Of a stretch of 64,000 bases of DNA, positions 53,801-62,003 are shown piece by piece. Made by a program: the position numbers and the translations under genes. The stretch is from an uncultured Flavobacterium sp. (GTDB lineage: Bacteria; Bacteroidota; Bacteroidia; Flavobacteriales; Flavobacteriaceae): contig NZ_OX638201.1 in assembly GCF_951805225.1 (NCBI RefSeq), forward strand, positions 4,464,001-4,528,000. The letters run 5' to 3'. Below the pieces are notes generated by a model. It searched no databases. It was not told the origin of the DNA and saw nothing but the letters and a program-made list of their open reading frames with translations. Every line of letters begins with the position of its first letter. Positions within the stretch are counted from its first letter, which is position 1.

Positions 53801-56800
53801 CATACAAGCTTAGTGAATCAAGGACAATCAATATATGTTACTCCTCAAAAATTATCTTTTTCATATCCAAATACAGATATACCATATCTCTGGGATTTAA
53901 GTTATTTACGTGAACCAGCATTAATGTTGACCGTAAAAGCAGATTGTGATCTGACTGGTGTAAACCAAATAGAAACCAAAGGAAGAATATACATAAATGG
54001 AGTAGAAATACAAACATCAGTTCCTTCTATTCCAGTATCACAAGATGGAAAATGGATTATAACTACGGGGTCAAACCAGTATTTAACTCCACCAGAATTA
54101 GTAGATTGTAAAAATCCTGGAGGCTGCCCAACATCTCTTCCTGTATCAACTAATAAAGTAGTCGTTCTTAACATTGATACCCCAGAAGCAGTATGCTTTG
54201 GAACCGCAGTAAATCTTTCATCAACAGTAAATACTAATAGCACGCCTGGAATTTTAACTTATTGGACAGATACCTTAGCAACTGTATCTTTAACCAATCC
54301 GACAGCTGTAGTAACATCTGGCACATATTACATCAAGAATACCTCTGCGCAAGGCTGTGAAATAATAAAACCCGTAATAGTAACAATAACTCCAAAACCA
54401 GCAACTGTAATTACTAAAGAAAACATCTGTTCTGGGGAATCTTTCACTTGGGCTGTGGATGGAAAAACATATTCGGTTTCCGGAATTTACACGCAAATCA
54501 ATGACGGTTGTACTGCGGATCAGACTTTGGAATTAAACATTGGAACAAAACCAAATGCGGTAATTACTAAAGAAAACATCTGCTTCGGCGAATCTTTCAC
54601 TTGGGCTGTAGATGAAAAAACATATTCGGTTTCCGGAATTTATACCCAAATCAATGACGGTTGTACGGCCGATCAGACTTTGGAATTAAACATTGGAACA
54701 AAACCAAATGCAGTAATTACTAAAGAAAACATCTGTTTTGGGGAATCTTTCACTTGGGCTGTAGATGGAAAAACCTATTCGGTTTCCGGAATTTATACCC
54801 AAAGCAATGACGGTTGTACGGCCGATCAGACTTTGGAATTAAACATTGGAACAAAACCAACATCGGTAATTAATAAAGAAAGCATCTGTTCTGGTGAATC
54901 TTTCACTTGGGCTGTAGATGGAAAAACATATTCGGTTTCTGGAATTTATACGCAAATCAATGACGGTTGTACGGCTGATCAGACTTTGGAATTAAACATT
55001 GGAACTAAACCAAATGCGGTAATTACTAAAGAAAACATCTGCTTTGGTGAATCTTTCACTTGGGCTGTGGATGGAAAAACATATTCGGTTTCCGGAATTT
55101 ACACGCAAATCAATGACGGTTGTACGGCCGATCAGACTTTGGAATTAAACATTGGAACTAAACCAAATGCGGTAATTACTAAAGAAAACATCTGCTTTGG
55201 TGAATCTTTCACTTGGGCTGTGGATGGAAAAACATATTCGGTTTCCGGAATTTACACGCAAATCAATGACGGTTGTACTGCGGATCAGACTTTGGAATTA
55301 AACATTGGAACAAAACCAAATGCGGTAATTACTAAAGAAAACATCTGCTTCGGCGAATCTTTCACTTGGGCTGTAGATGAAAAAACATATTCGGTTTCCG
55401 GAATTTATACCCAAATCAATGACGGTTGTACGGCCGATCAGACTTTGGAATTAAACATTGGAACAAAACCAAATGCAGTAATTACTAAAGAAAACATCTG
55501 TTTTGGGGAATCTTTCACTTGGGCTGTGGATGGAAAAACATATTCAGCTTCTGGAATTTATACGCAAAGCAATGACAGTTGTACTGCGGATCAGACTTTG
55601 GATTTAAACATTGGAACTAAACCAAATGCAGTAATTACTAAAGAAAATATCTGCTTTGGCGAATCTTTCACTTGGGCTGTAGATGGAAAAACATATTCGG
55701 CTTCTGGAATTTATTCGCAAAGCAATGACGGTTGTACCGCGGATCAGACTTTGGAATTAAACATTGGAACAAAACCGGCAACTGTAATTACTAAAGAAAA
55801 CATCTGTTCTGGGGAATCTTTCACTTGGGCTGTAGATGGAAAAACATATTCGGTTTCTGGAATTTATACCCAAATCAATGACGGTTGTACGGCCGATCAG
55901 ACTTTGGAATTAAACATTGGAACCAAACCAAATGCGGTAATTACTACAAAAGACATCTGTTCTGGTGAATCTTTCACTTGGGCTGTAGATGGAAAAACAT
56001 ATTCGGTTTCCGGAATTTATTCGCAAAGCAATGACGGTTGTACTGCCGATCAGACTTTGGAATTAAACATTGGAACCAAACCGGCAACTGTAATTACTAA
56101 AGAAAACATCTGTTTTGGGGAATCTTTCACTTGGGCTGTAGATGGAAAAACGTATTCGGTTTCTGGAATTTATTCGCAAAGCAATGACGGTTGTACGGCT
56201 GATCAGACTTTGGAATTAAACATTGGAACAAAACCGGCAACTGTAATTACTAAAGAAAACATCTGCTTTGGGGAATCTTTCACTTGGGCTGTGGATGGAA
56301 AAACATATTCGGTTTCTGGAATTTATTCGCAAAGCAATGACGGTTGTACGGCTGATCAGACTTTGGAATTAAACATTGGAACAAAACCGGCAACTGTAAT
56401 TACTAAAGAAAACATCTGCTTTGGTGAATCTTTCACTTGGGCTGTAGATGGAAAAACATATTCGGTTTCCGGAATTTATTCGCAAAGCAATGACGGTTGT
56501 ACTGCCGATCAGACTTTGGAATTAAACATTGGAACCAAACCGGCAACTGTAATTACTAAAGAAAACATCTGTTTTGGGGAATCTTTCACTTGGGCTGTAG
56601 ATGGAAAAACGTATTCGGTTTCTGGAATTTATTCGCAAAGCAATGACGGTTGTACGGCTGATCAGACTTTGGAATTAAACATTGGAACCAAACCGGCAAC
56701 TGTAATTACTAAAGAAAACATCTGTTTTGGGGAATCTTTCACTTGGGCTGTAGATGGAAAAACGTATTCGGTTTCTGGAATTTATTCGCAAAGCAATGAC

Positions 56801-59194
56801 GGTTGTACCGCGGATCAGACTTTGGAATTAAACATTGGAACAAAACCGGCAACTGTAATTACTAAAGAAAACATCTGTTCTGGGGAATCTTTCACTTGGG
56901 CTGTAGATGGAAAAACATATTCGGTTTCTGGAATTTATACCCAAATCAATGACGGTTGTACGGCCGATCAGACTTTGGAATTAAACATTGGAACCAAACC
57001 AAATGCGGTAATTACTACAAAAGACATCTGTTCTGGTGAATCTTTCACTTGGGCTGTAGATGGAAAAACATATTCGGTTTCCGGAATTTATACGCAAATC
57101 AATGACGGTTGTACCGCGGATCAGACTTTGGATTTAAACATTGGAACTAAACCTGCAACGGTAATTACTAAAGAAAACATCTGTTTTGGTGAATCTTTTC
57201 CTTGGGCTGTAGATGGAAAAACATATTCGGTTTCTGGAATCTATACACAAAGCAATGACGGTTGTACAGCGGATCAGACTTTGGAATTAAACATTGGAAC
57301 CAAACCAAATGCAGTAATTACCAAAGAAAACATCTGTTTTGGAGAGTCTTTCACTTGGGCTGTAGATGGAAAAACATATTCGGTTTCAGGAATCTATACG
57401 CAAAGCAATGACGGGTGTACAGCAGATCAGACTTTGGAATTAAACATTGGAACCAAACCAAACGTGGTAATTACTAAAGAAAACATCTGCTTTGGGGAAT
57501 CTTTCACTTGGGCTGTAGATGGAAAAACGTATTCGGCTTCTGGAATTTACACGCAAAGCAATGACGGTTGTACAGCCGATCAGACTTTGGAATTAAACAT
57601 TGGAACAAAACCGGCAACTGTAATTACTAAAGAAAACATCTGTTCTGGTGAATCTTTCACTTGGGCTGTAGATGGAAAAACATATTCGGCTTCTGGAATT
57701 TATTCGCAAATCAATGACGGTTGTACGGCCGATCAGACTTTGGAATTAAACATTGGAACAAAACCGGCAACTGTAATTACTAAAGAAAACATCTGTTCTG
57801 GGGAATCTTTCACTTGGACTGTAGATGGAAAAACATATTCGGCTTCTGGAATTTATTCGCAAATCAATGACGGTTGTACGGCCGATCAGACTTTGGAATT
57901 AAATGTGGGTGATAAGCCAGTAACTATAACTACTAAAATAAGCATCTGTTTTGGTGAGTCTTTACTTTGGAATGCAGATAGAAAAACGTATACGACTTCT
58001 GGAATTTATACACAAATTAATGACGGTTGTACTGCGGATCAGGTATTAGAATTAACTGTTGGTGCAAAACCAAATGCGGTAACTACTAAAGAAGATATCT
58101 GTTTTGGTCAAAGTTATACATGGTCGGTAAATGGAGAAACTTATAATACATCTGGAACTTATACTGTTAAAAATAATGGTTGTACTGCGGATCAGGTATT
58201 AGACTTAAACATTAATCAAGCTTTAAATGCTTTCCTTGTTTCAAATAGTACAATACCAGAATCTTGTCCAGGGGAAAATAACGCATCATTCGACATTGAA
58301 ATTACAGGAGGAATTATGCCTTATAGCATAAATTTGGATAATAAAATCACACCTTTTACTCCAGTTACTAATAGTGAATATACTTTTATGAATCTTGTCG
58401 GAGGATCACATACTGTTTATATTAAAGATGCATTAAATTGTATTTCAGAACTTGACGTTTTCATCCCAAAAGGAATAACAATTAATCCAGTTGCGAATAT
58501 TACCTATTCTTGCCTGAACGATCTTCCTTCAAATTCAGTTACTATTATGGTAGATCCAAGTATTACTGATCTTGATGATTTAGATTATTCGCTGGACGGA
58601 ATAAATTACCAAGCAGACAAAACATTTGTAAATGTCGCAGCAGGTACTCATACCATAAAAGCAAGACACACAAATGGTTGTATACAATTGACTAGAGAAT
58701 TTGTTGTTGATTACATTCAACCTTTAACATTAACACTCGCTGATGGCGAATTAAACGAAATCGTAGCAACCACAACTGGTGGTGATGGACAATACAGATA
58801 TTCATTCAATAACGAATCTTTCAGTACTACAAATAAATTCATCATATACAAATCAGGAATGTATACGGTTACTGTAACTGATCAAAACGGTTGCTCAGCT
58901 ACTAGCTCACGATATTTTGAATATGTAGACGTATGTATTTCAAATTACTTTACCCCAAATGGAGATGGCGTAAATGATGAATGGGGACCAGACTGCACTG
59001 TAAACTATAAAAACTTAACCTATACCATTTTTGACAGATACGGTCGAACAATTGCAACATATAAATTGGGGCAAAAATGGGATGGTAAATACAATGGTGC
59101 AGAACTAACATCCGGAGATTACTGGTATGTTTTAAAATTAAATGATCCGAAAGACAACAGAGAGTTTGTTGGTCATTTTACATTATACAGATAA
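47819..59194 (+). CDS. Giant T9SS type B surface protein with 38 tandem 51-residue repeats
   Basis: 3791 residues. Signal peptide (about 1-29), an L-type-lectin-like domain (about 30-300) with GADGIAFILFDA, a divergent single repeat (about 415-467), a DUF11-like region (about 555-690), repeat block 1 (720-1382, 13 units), an Ig/HYR-like central region (1383-2192), repeat block 2 (2193-3467, 25 units) and a T9SS type B sorting domain (about 3700-3791, with FTPNGDGVNDEWG). Each unit carries two Cys 27 residues apart and a GESFxWxVDGKTYSxSG core, so intrachain disulfides are likely. It is probably a cell-surface adhesin. The neighbouring PorP/SprF gene is its likely secretion partner. Confidence 0.93.
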   Translation: MQNLNPKNYNYFKLISFLLVFFITVQIRAQFPFSESFKNNTAPNILFGGSPTAFLTGGAGSKNGYNDLNGSGYLRLTNSSADQRGVVWSDLYAFPSAYGMTISFEYYSHSGSGADGIAFILFDATASPISVGSYGGSLGYAQNSSNNGFSKGYLGIGIDEYGSFGMSSDGKNGGAPFFRKQSAVTLRGAGNEQTGYPFLTTTTTTESPYLFNVSGNDRNATDQTKAGFRKIEIILKPRTPQDGFLIDVYITHGNTKTLVINNYLYTTPAPPNLKFAIASSTGGDNNFHEIRNLNLSVDLSTLRIPVAKPNLITGCSGSIITTSNDINENNDGTLNTLATINRSSIDLDLDIPGIQSSKTVAGKGTFTYDSITGKITFTPLNISVEGSAEINYTFNDTYGKTSNVSTITYNAIVNKPADIETTTTICAGETYVWAANGQSYTTPQTGLKVINNGCTANEILNLEVLPRPNIPTITTTTASCLAASTSKIDNYSPADNTYTFDPTGPEIDAQGFITNITPKIQYNVTSVSKTTNCSSLPTLLTKDAFDNSGCYPVLNTTVNSLTKSICNSPNETVSYEIKITNSGGQTAGAVKLDFIFPIGIIFDYASASYTNGSSGPTGSISFMNTASNPVIENFTIPSNGTVIILLKGKTTTAATTGTFSVNSEVTYLDPSRTISNPNRRITPYMNSYSATSSYESGGNVPGSNFDGSSTLEDDVVINPKPTTVTTKESICSGESFLWTVDGKTYSTSGTYTKTNSSCTANQILDLTVGAKPTTVTTKESICFGKSFLWAVDGKTYTTSGIYTKVNDGCTADQTLELTVNAKPITVTTKENICFGESFLWAVDGKTYTTSGIYTKVNDGCNADQTLELNIGTKPVTITTKENICFGETFLWTVNGKTYSTSGIYTKVNDGCTANQTLELNIGTKPATVITKESICSGESFLWAVDGKTYSVSGIYTQINDGCTADQTLELNIGTKPATVITKENICFGESFLWTVDGKNYSVSGIYTQTNDGCTADQTLELNIGAKPTTVTTKENICFGESFPWAVDGKTYSVSGIYTKANDGCTADQTLELNIGTKPATITTKESICSGESFLWTVDGKTYSTSGIYTKVNDGCTAEQVLELTVGAKPTTVSTKENICFGETFTWAVDGKTYSTSGIYTKTNNGCTADQVLELTVGAKPTTITTKENICFGETFTWSIDGKTYSTSGIYTKTNNGCNADQVLDLTVGTKPITVTTKQNICFGESFLWTVDGKTYTTSGIYTKTNNGCTADQVLDLNIGAKPTTVTTKESICFDESFLWTVDGKTYSTSGTYSKTNDGCTADQTLELNIGTKPATVITKKDICFGESFTWPIDGKTYSTSGTYTKTNDGCTPNQVLNLTVNPKTADIITNDVSICKGGTGSLTITTDSKPSLSFNGTWHPLTDPKTYMPTLKDDNNSICLFEDTALASYHTITFSVNVTGTYILKMTGLNPDYRAGYIYKGNYTLGTCPEDGTWITEGDDYGIISTKTPTLTAHLEVGTLYTLVSLVQSITSTQPLDYTWTLTPPDGGGFFLNPINSWYTAPTGGNPINWGTTFNPAGVSGSGLSNTNTAGKTTYYVGDITECKERVPVTFEIKEDAAVEVASSAPEVCINTVLPAITHLTSGITGINSSTNLPTGVSANFKNNTITITGTPTVSGIFNYNINLLNDNSHCGTNTATGTITVNALPVVPIVTTTNASCSTASISKIDNYVVGNSYIFDPTGPLVSSTGIITGMTTGSNYTVKSVNSACISASSPNFNFTEQLTSPTKPILSTIIQPNCDNATGSFTITNYDASYTYNVIPSTGVVQNGNTITVSKGEYQITAILGSCSSELSEKATVNEQPIKPSASISYPTFSYSTTEGTTLVKLIGMAGGKYTATPEGLTIDENSGAINPSVSSDGTYTILYSYTNGVCSNTTQTTVKIVSPKIASWLLVKDGNNNGTVEPGEILTFMLRLSNIDLDHLTLKNITGSIDLPDHTSLVNQGQSIYVTPQKLSFSYPNTDIPYLWDLSYLREPALMLTVKADCDLTGVNQIETKGRIYINGVEIQTSVPSIPVSQDGKWIITTGSNQYLTPPELVDCKNPGGCPTSLPVSTNKVVVLNIDTPEAVCFGTAVNLSSTVNTNSTPGILTYWTDTLATVSLTNPTAVVTSGTYYIKNTSAQGCEIIKPVIVTITPKPATVITKENICSGESFTWAVDGKTYSVSGIYTQINDGCTADQTLELNIGTKPNAVITKENICFGESFTWAVDEKTYSVSGIYTQINDGCTADQTLELNIGTKPNAVITKENICFGESFTWAVDGKTYSVSGIYTQSNDGCTADQTLELNIGTKPTSVINKESICSGESFTWAVDGKTYSVSGIYTQINDGCTADQTLELNIGTKPNAVITKENICFGESFTWAVDGKTYSVSGIYTQINDGCTADQTLELNIGTKPNAVITKENICFGESFTWAVDGKTYSVSGIYTQINDGCTADQTLELNIGTKPNAVITKENICFGESFTWAVDEKTYSVSGIYTQINDGCTADQTLELNIGTKPNAVITKENICFGESFTWAVDGKTYSASGIYTQSNDSCTADQTLDLNIGTKPNAVITKENICFGESFTWAVDGKTYSASGIYSQSNDGCTADQTLELNIGTKPATVITKENICSGESFTWAVDGKTYSVSGIYTQINDGCTADQTLELNIGTKPNAVITTKDICSGESFTWAVDGKTYSVSGIYSQSNDGCTADQTLELNIGTKPATVITKENICFGESFTWAVDGKTYSVSGIYSQSNDGCTADQTLELNIGTKPATVITKENICFGESFTWAVDGKTYSVSGIYSQSNDGCTADQTLELNIGTKPATVITKENICFGESFTWAVDGKTYSVSGIYSQSNDGCTADQTLELNIGTKPATVITKENICFGESFTWAVDGKTYSVSGIYSQSNDGCTADQTLELNIGTKPATVITKENICFGESFTWAVDGKTYSVSGIYSQSNDGCTADQTLELNIGTKPATVITKENICSGESFTWAVDGKTYSVSGIYTQINDGCTADQTLELNIGTKPNAVITTKDICSGESFTWAVDGKTYSVSGIYTQINDGCTADQTLDLNIGTKPATVITKENICFGESFPWAVDGKTYSVSGIYTQSNDGCTADQTLELNIGTKPNAVITKENICFGESFTWAVDGKTYSVSGIYTQSNDGCTADQTLELNIGTKPNVVITKENICFGESFTWAVDGKTYSASGIYTQSNDGCTADQTLELNIGTKPATVITKENICSGESFTWAVDGKTYSASGIYSQINDGCTADQTLELNIGTKPATVITKENICSGESFTWTVDGKTYSASGIYSQINDGCTADQTLELNVGDKPVTITTKISICFGESLLWNADRKTYTTSGIYTQINDGCTADQVLELTVGAKPNAVTTKEDICFGQSYTWSVNGETYNTSGTYTVKNNGCTADQVLDLNINQALNAFLVSNSTIPESCPGENNASFDIEITGGIMPYSINLDNKITPFTPVTNSEYTFMNLVGGSHTVYIKDALNCISELDVFIPKGITINPVANITYSCLNDLPSNSVTIMVDPSITDLDDLDYSLDGINYQADKTFVNVAAGTHTIKARHTNGCIQLTREFVVDYIQPLTLTLADGELNEIVATTTGGDGQYRYSFNNESFSTTNKFIIYKSGMYTVTVTDQNGCSATSSRYFEYVDVCISNYFTPNGDGVNDEWGPDCTVNYKNLTYTIFDRYGRTIATYKLGQKWDGKYNGAELTSGDYWYVLKLNDPKDNREFVGHFTLYR
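49976..51964 (+). repeat. Repeat block 1: 13 x 153 bp in frame
   Basis: Thirteen contiguous 153-base units coding KP-(x)n-ICxGESFxW-type modules. The units differ clearly from one another, so this block is older or less homogenised than block 2. Confidence 0.95.
54395..58219 (+). repeat. Repeat block 2: 25 x 153 bp in frame
   Basis: Twenty-five contiguous 153-base units, many identical at the DNA level over hundreds of bases. Higher-order duplications are visible: units 1/2 match 6/7 (765 bases apart), units 11/12 match 14/15 (459 bases), units 9-11 match 16-18 (1071 bases). Only the last two units diverge. Confidence 0.95.
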
Positions 59195-59235
59195 CAACAA
59201 TCAAAATAATTATGTTATCTAAAACTTATATTACA

Positions 59236-60213
59236 ATGAAAAAATTAATTATATCTATTATACTCATGGCTGTAACTTCAAGTTACAGTCAAGAGTTAAA
59301 CTTGCCGGTTTTCACACAATATCTGGCAGATAATCCTTTTGTTATATCCCCAACTTATGCTGGTATCGGAGACAATCTTCGTATTAGAGCAAATGGACTG
59401 ACACAATGGGTTGGCATAAAAGATGCTCCAAACAATCAATCTGTATACGCAGATCTTCGAATTTTAGATCGGTCAGGATTAGGTATTTCACTTTATAAAG
59501 ATAGTAACGGAAACACCTCTCAAACCGGTGCCAAAGTATCCTTTGCACACCATTTGACTTTAGATTATTATTCAAAACAATACTTATCTTTTGGTATTTC
59601 ATATAATCTAAATAATTTTAGAATAAACATCAACGATTTTAGTTCCGGAACAGCTAATCCAGGACCATTAGATCCTTCTATTACAAATGATAGAGCTGTT
59701 TCAAACAATAACTTTGATATTGGCGCACTTTATCGAAATAAAGATTTTTATCTAAGCCTGAATGTAAATAATATTTTAAACAAAAACACAGATAAATTCT
59801 ATCATGAAGAGCCTGCTTTATTACGTAATTATCAAATATATACAGGTTATATCTTCACGGGAGACTCTCAAAACAGAGTTGAATATGAACCTTCTGTATA
59901 CTTCCAACAATTTGCAAGTGACAAACGATCAAGCACTGACCTGAATTTTAAATACCGCCAGTTCAATCGTTATGATGATTATTTTTGGGTAGGAGTTTCT
60001 TATCGTTTTCTAAATGATCAGTTTTTAGAACCTTCAATGGCTGGCCCAATGGCCGGATTTAAAAAATCTAATTTCTATTTTGGTTATTCTTATCAGGCAA
60101 CACTTAATCAAATTGGAGCTTACAATTCAGGAACACATGTTGTAACGATAGGACTAGATTTTCTACGTGGAATTAGCAATTGCCCTTGTACACAGGGTCC
60201 GGTTCGTCATTAA
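59236..60213 (+). CDS. PorP/SprF-family T9SS membrane protein
   Basis: Start set at 59236 (MKKLIISIILMAVTSSYSQ), the second in-frame ATG, because it begins the signal peptide; 325 residues. It has the family start QxNLPVFTQYLADNPFVISPTYAG-like block and outer-membrane beta strands throughout, ending with a VTIGLDFL segment. In F. johnsoniae SprF is needed for SprB to reach the surface; genes of this family commonly follow a gene for a type B (CHU_C) T9SS substrate, as here, 41 bases after the giant protein's stop. Confidence 0.9.
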   Translation: MKKLIISIILMAVTSSYSQELNLPVFTQYLADNPFVISPTYAGIGDNLRIRANGLTQWVGIKDAPNNQSVYADLRILDRSGLGISLYKDSNGNTSQTGAKVSFAHHLTLDYYSKQYLSFGISYNLNNFRININDFSSGTANPGPLDPSITNDRAVSNNNFDIGALYRNKDFYLSLNVNNILNKNTDKFYHEEPALLRNYQIYTGYIFTGDSQNRVEYEPSVYFQQFASDKRSSTDLNFKYRQFNRYDDYFWVGVSYRFLNDQFLEPSMAGPMAGFKKSNFYFGYSYQATLNQIGAYNSGTHVVTIGLDFLRGISNCPCTQGPVRH

Positions 60214-60261
60214 AGAATTCCATTTTAAATCAAAGAATAAAATTTAAACTGCTCTTATAAA

Positions 60262-60303
60262 AAACAAAAGCCCATTCTGTAAATAGAATGGGCTTTTGTT
60301 TTT
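60262..60303. terminator. Bidirectional terminator
   Basis: ACAAAAGCCCATTCT/AGAATGGGCTTTTGT stem with T tail, between the PorP/SprF gene (+) and trhO (-). Confidence 0.92.
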
Positions 60304-60359
60304 TAATTAATGGTTAAGTTTCCTTAACCGATTAGTCATTACTCAACAAGTTTTTATCT

Positions 60360-61718
60360 TTAATTTACTATTTTATAAATTTTATCTGATAATCTTATTC
60401 TAAAAGGAACTTCAAAAGTAACTTTATCACCAATCTTTGCCGTTAAAGCTTCAATTTCGTTTACGATCATTTTTTCTAAAACCAATTCTTGATTACCAGT
60501 AGTTGGTCCGGAAATTAAGATTTTATCACCGGCATTCAAATCGTGGCTTTCAATAGTAAAAAGACCAACTTGTGCTTTTACATAATAATGTTCAGCTTTT
60601 CCAAGAAGTACTTTTTTTACTTTTATTTTTTGACGAATATCTGCTTGTTTTTCGGCTGTAGCCAAAGAATTATTCGGTAATTCACCTGAATGTTTGAATT
60701 TTAGATTTTCAGACTTTCCTTTTCTAAAAACCTTATTTCCAACTTGTTTTCCGGTTCTTAAACGAACTTGATCAACCAAAGGCATATGAATAATGTCAAG
60801 ACATTCTGTAGAACAACAGTTTTCCATAGCAGCTTTACAATCATCACATTGAATAAACAACAAATGACAACCGTCGTTTTCGCAATTCGTGTGATTATCA
60901 CAAGGTTTTCCGCATTGATGACATTGCGAAATAATATCTTCAGTAATTCTTTCGCCAAGACGATTATCAAATACGAAGTTTTTTCCAATGAATTTACTTT
61001 CTAAACCTTCAGCTTCAATTTGTTTGGCGTAATTAATGATTCCACCTTCTAATTGAAAAACATTTTTAAAACCCTGATGTTTAAAATAAGCACTCGCTTT
61101 TTCACAACGAATTCCACCTGTACAATACATTACAAGGTTTTTATCTTCTTTATGATTTTGAAGCTGATCGTTGATTATAGGCAAACTCTCTCTAAAAGTT
61201 TCTACATCCGGAGTAATTGCACCTTTAAAATGTCCAACTTCACTTTCGTAGTGATTTCTAAAATCTACCACAATAGTATTTGGATCATCAAGGATTTCAT
61301 TGAATTCTTTGGCTTTCAAGTGAACGCCAATATCGGTAACATCAAAAGTTTCATCGTTTAAACCGTCAGCAACAATTTTATGACGAACTTTAATGGTTAA
61401 TTTTAAAAAGGAATGATCATCATGTTCTACCGCTTCATTCAATCGTATACCTTTCATGAAATCATAAACTTCGAGAGTAGCTCTAAAAGCCTCCAAATTT
61501 TCTTCAGGAATACTCATTTGAGCATTAATTCCTTCATTGGCAACATAAATTCGGCCTAAAGCATCGAGCTTATTCCAGGCTAAAAATAAATCATCGCGAA
61601 ATTTTTTGGGATCTTGAATTTTGGCATACGCATAGAAAGACAACGTTAGTCGTTGTTTACCGGCATCATCGATCATGATGGCTCTTTCTTCTGCGCTTAA
61701 AGTGTTGTACAGTTGCAT
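60360..61718 (-). CDS. trhO: tRNA uridine(34) hydroxylase TrhO with an extra C-terminal domain
   Basis: 452 residues. N-terminal UPF0176/TrhO domain (about 25-120), rhodanese domain with catalytic C199 (MYCTGGIRCEKAS), a zinc-binding Cys cluster (about 275-320, QCHQCGKPC, QCDDCK, CCSTEC), then about 80-100 extra residues (about 365-452) absent from the 350-residue E. coli YceA. That tail (VKAQVGLFTIESHDLNAGD, KILISGPTTGN) resembles the C-terminal beta-barrel of U32-family TrhP. TrhO makes 5-hydroxyuridine at tRNA position 34 with oxygen. Confidence 0.9.
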   Translation of the reverse strand: MQLYNTLSAEERAIMIDDAGKQRLTLSFYAYAKIQDPKKFRDDLFLAWNKLDALGRIYVANEGINAQMSIPEENLEAFRATLEVYDFMKGIRLNEAVEHDDHSFLKLTIKVRHKIVADGLNDETFDVTDIGVHLKAKEFNEILDDPNTIVVDFRNHYESEVGHFKGAITPDVETFRESLPIINDQLQNHKEDKNLVMYCTGGIRCEKASAYFKHQGFKNVFQLEGGIINYAKQIEAEGLESKFIGKNFVFDNRLGERITEDIISQCHQCGKPCDNHTNCENDGCHLLFIQCDDCKAAMENCCSTECLDIIHMPLVDQVRLRTGKQVGNKVFRKGKSENLKFKHSGELPNNSLATAEKQADIRQKIKVKKVLLGKAEHYYVKAQVGLFTIESHDLNAGDKILISGPTTGNQELVLEKMIVNEIEALTAKIGDKVTFEVPFRIRLSDKIYKIVN

Positions 61719-61785
61719 GCTATAAACTAATTTAAGTTGAGAAATAATTATGTAATGAATTCTATTTTCCTAATGAATTCGGGCG

Positions 61786-61814
61786 CAAAGGTAAGCTTTT
61801 CTTTGCAATTTCAA
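61786..61814 (-). promoter_or_regulatory. Candidate promoter of trhO
   Basis: On the minus strand, TTG (61814-61812), an 18-base spacer and TACCTTTG (61793-61786), a full match to flavobacterial -33/-7 elements, with a leader of about 65 bases. Confidence 0.55.
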
Positions 61815-61955
61815 AACCAACTAAACATCAAAAATTAAACAACATAAGACTTAATGGAAAATTTAAGAATTTCCGCTAACACCTCATTCAATAAAATAAA
61901 CTTTTTTAGTCTAAAAAGCTCCGAAATTAAAAAACATTACTGTTTATCAGATAGT

Positions 61956-61977
61956 TACTAAAAATTTAGTATATTTA
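61956..61977 (+). promoter_or_regulatory. Inverted repeat over a near -7 box, RND efflux operon
   Basis: TACTAAA-AA-TTTAGTA overlaps TATATTTA (one mismatch from TAnnTTTG) just upstream of the adaptor gene. The symmetry fits a repressor operator; no regulator gene is adjacent in this window. Confidence 0.4.
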
Positions 61978-62003
61978 TGTTAACAATTTTAACATTTATA
62001 CTT

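Noticed and set aside
49976..58219. CRISPR or minisatellite-like array
   Set aside because: The repeats are in frame, 153 bases long without spacers, and encode a continuous protein.
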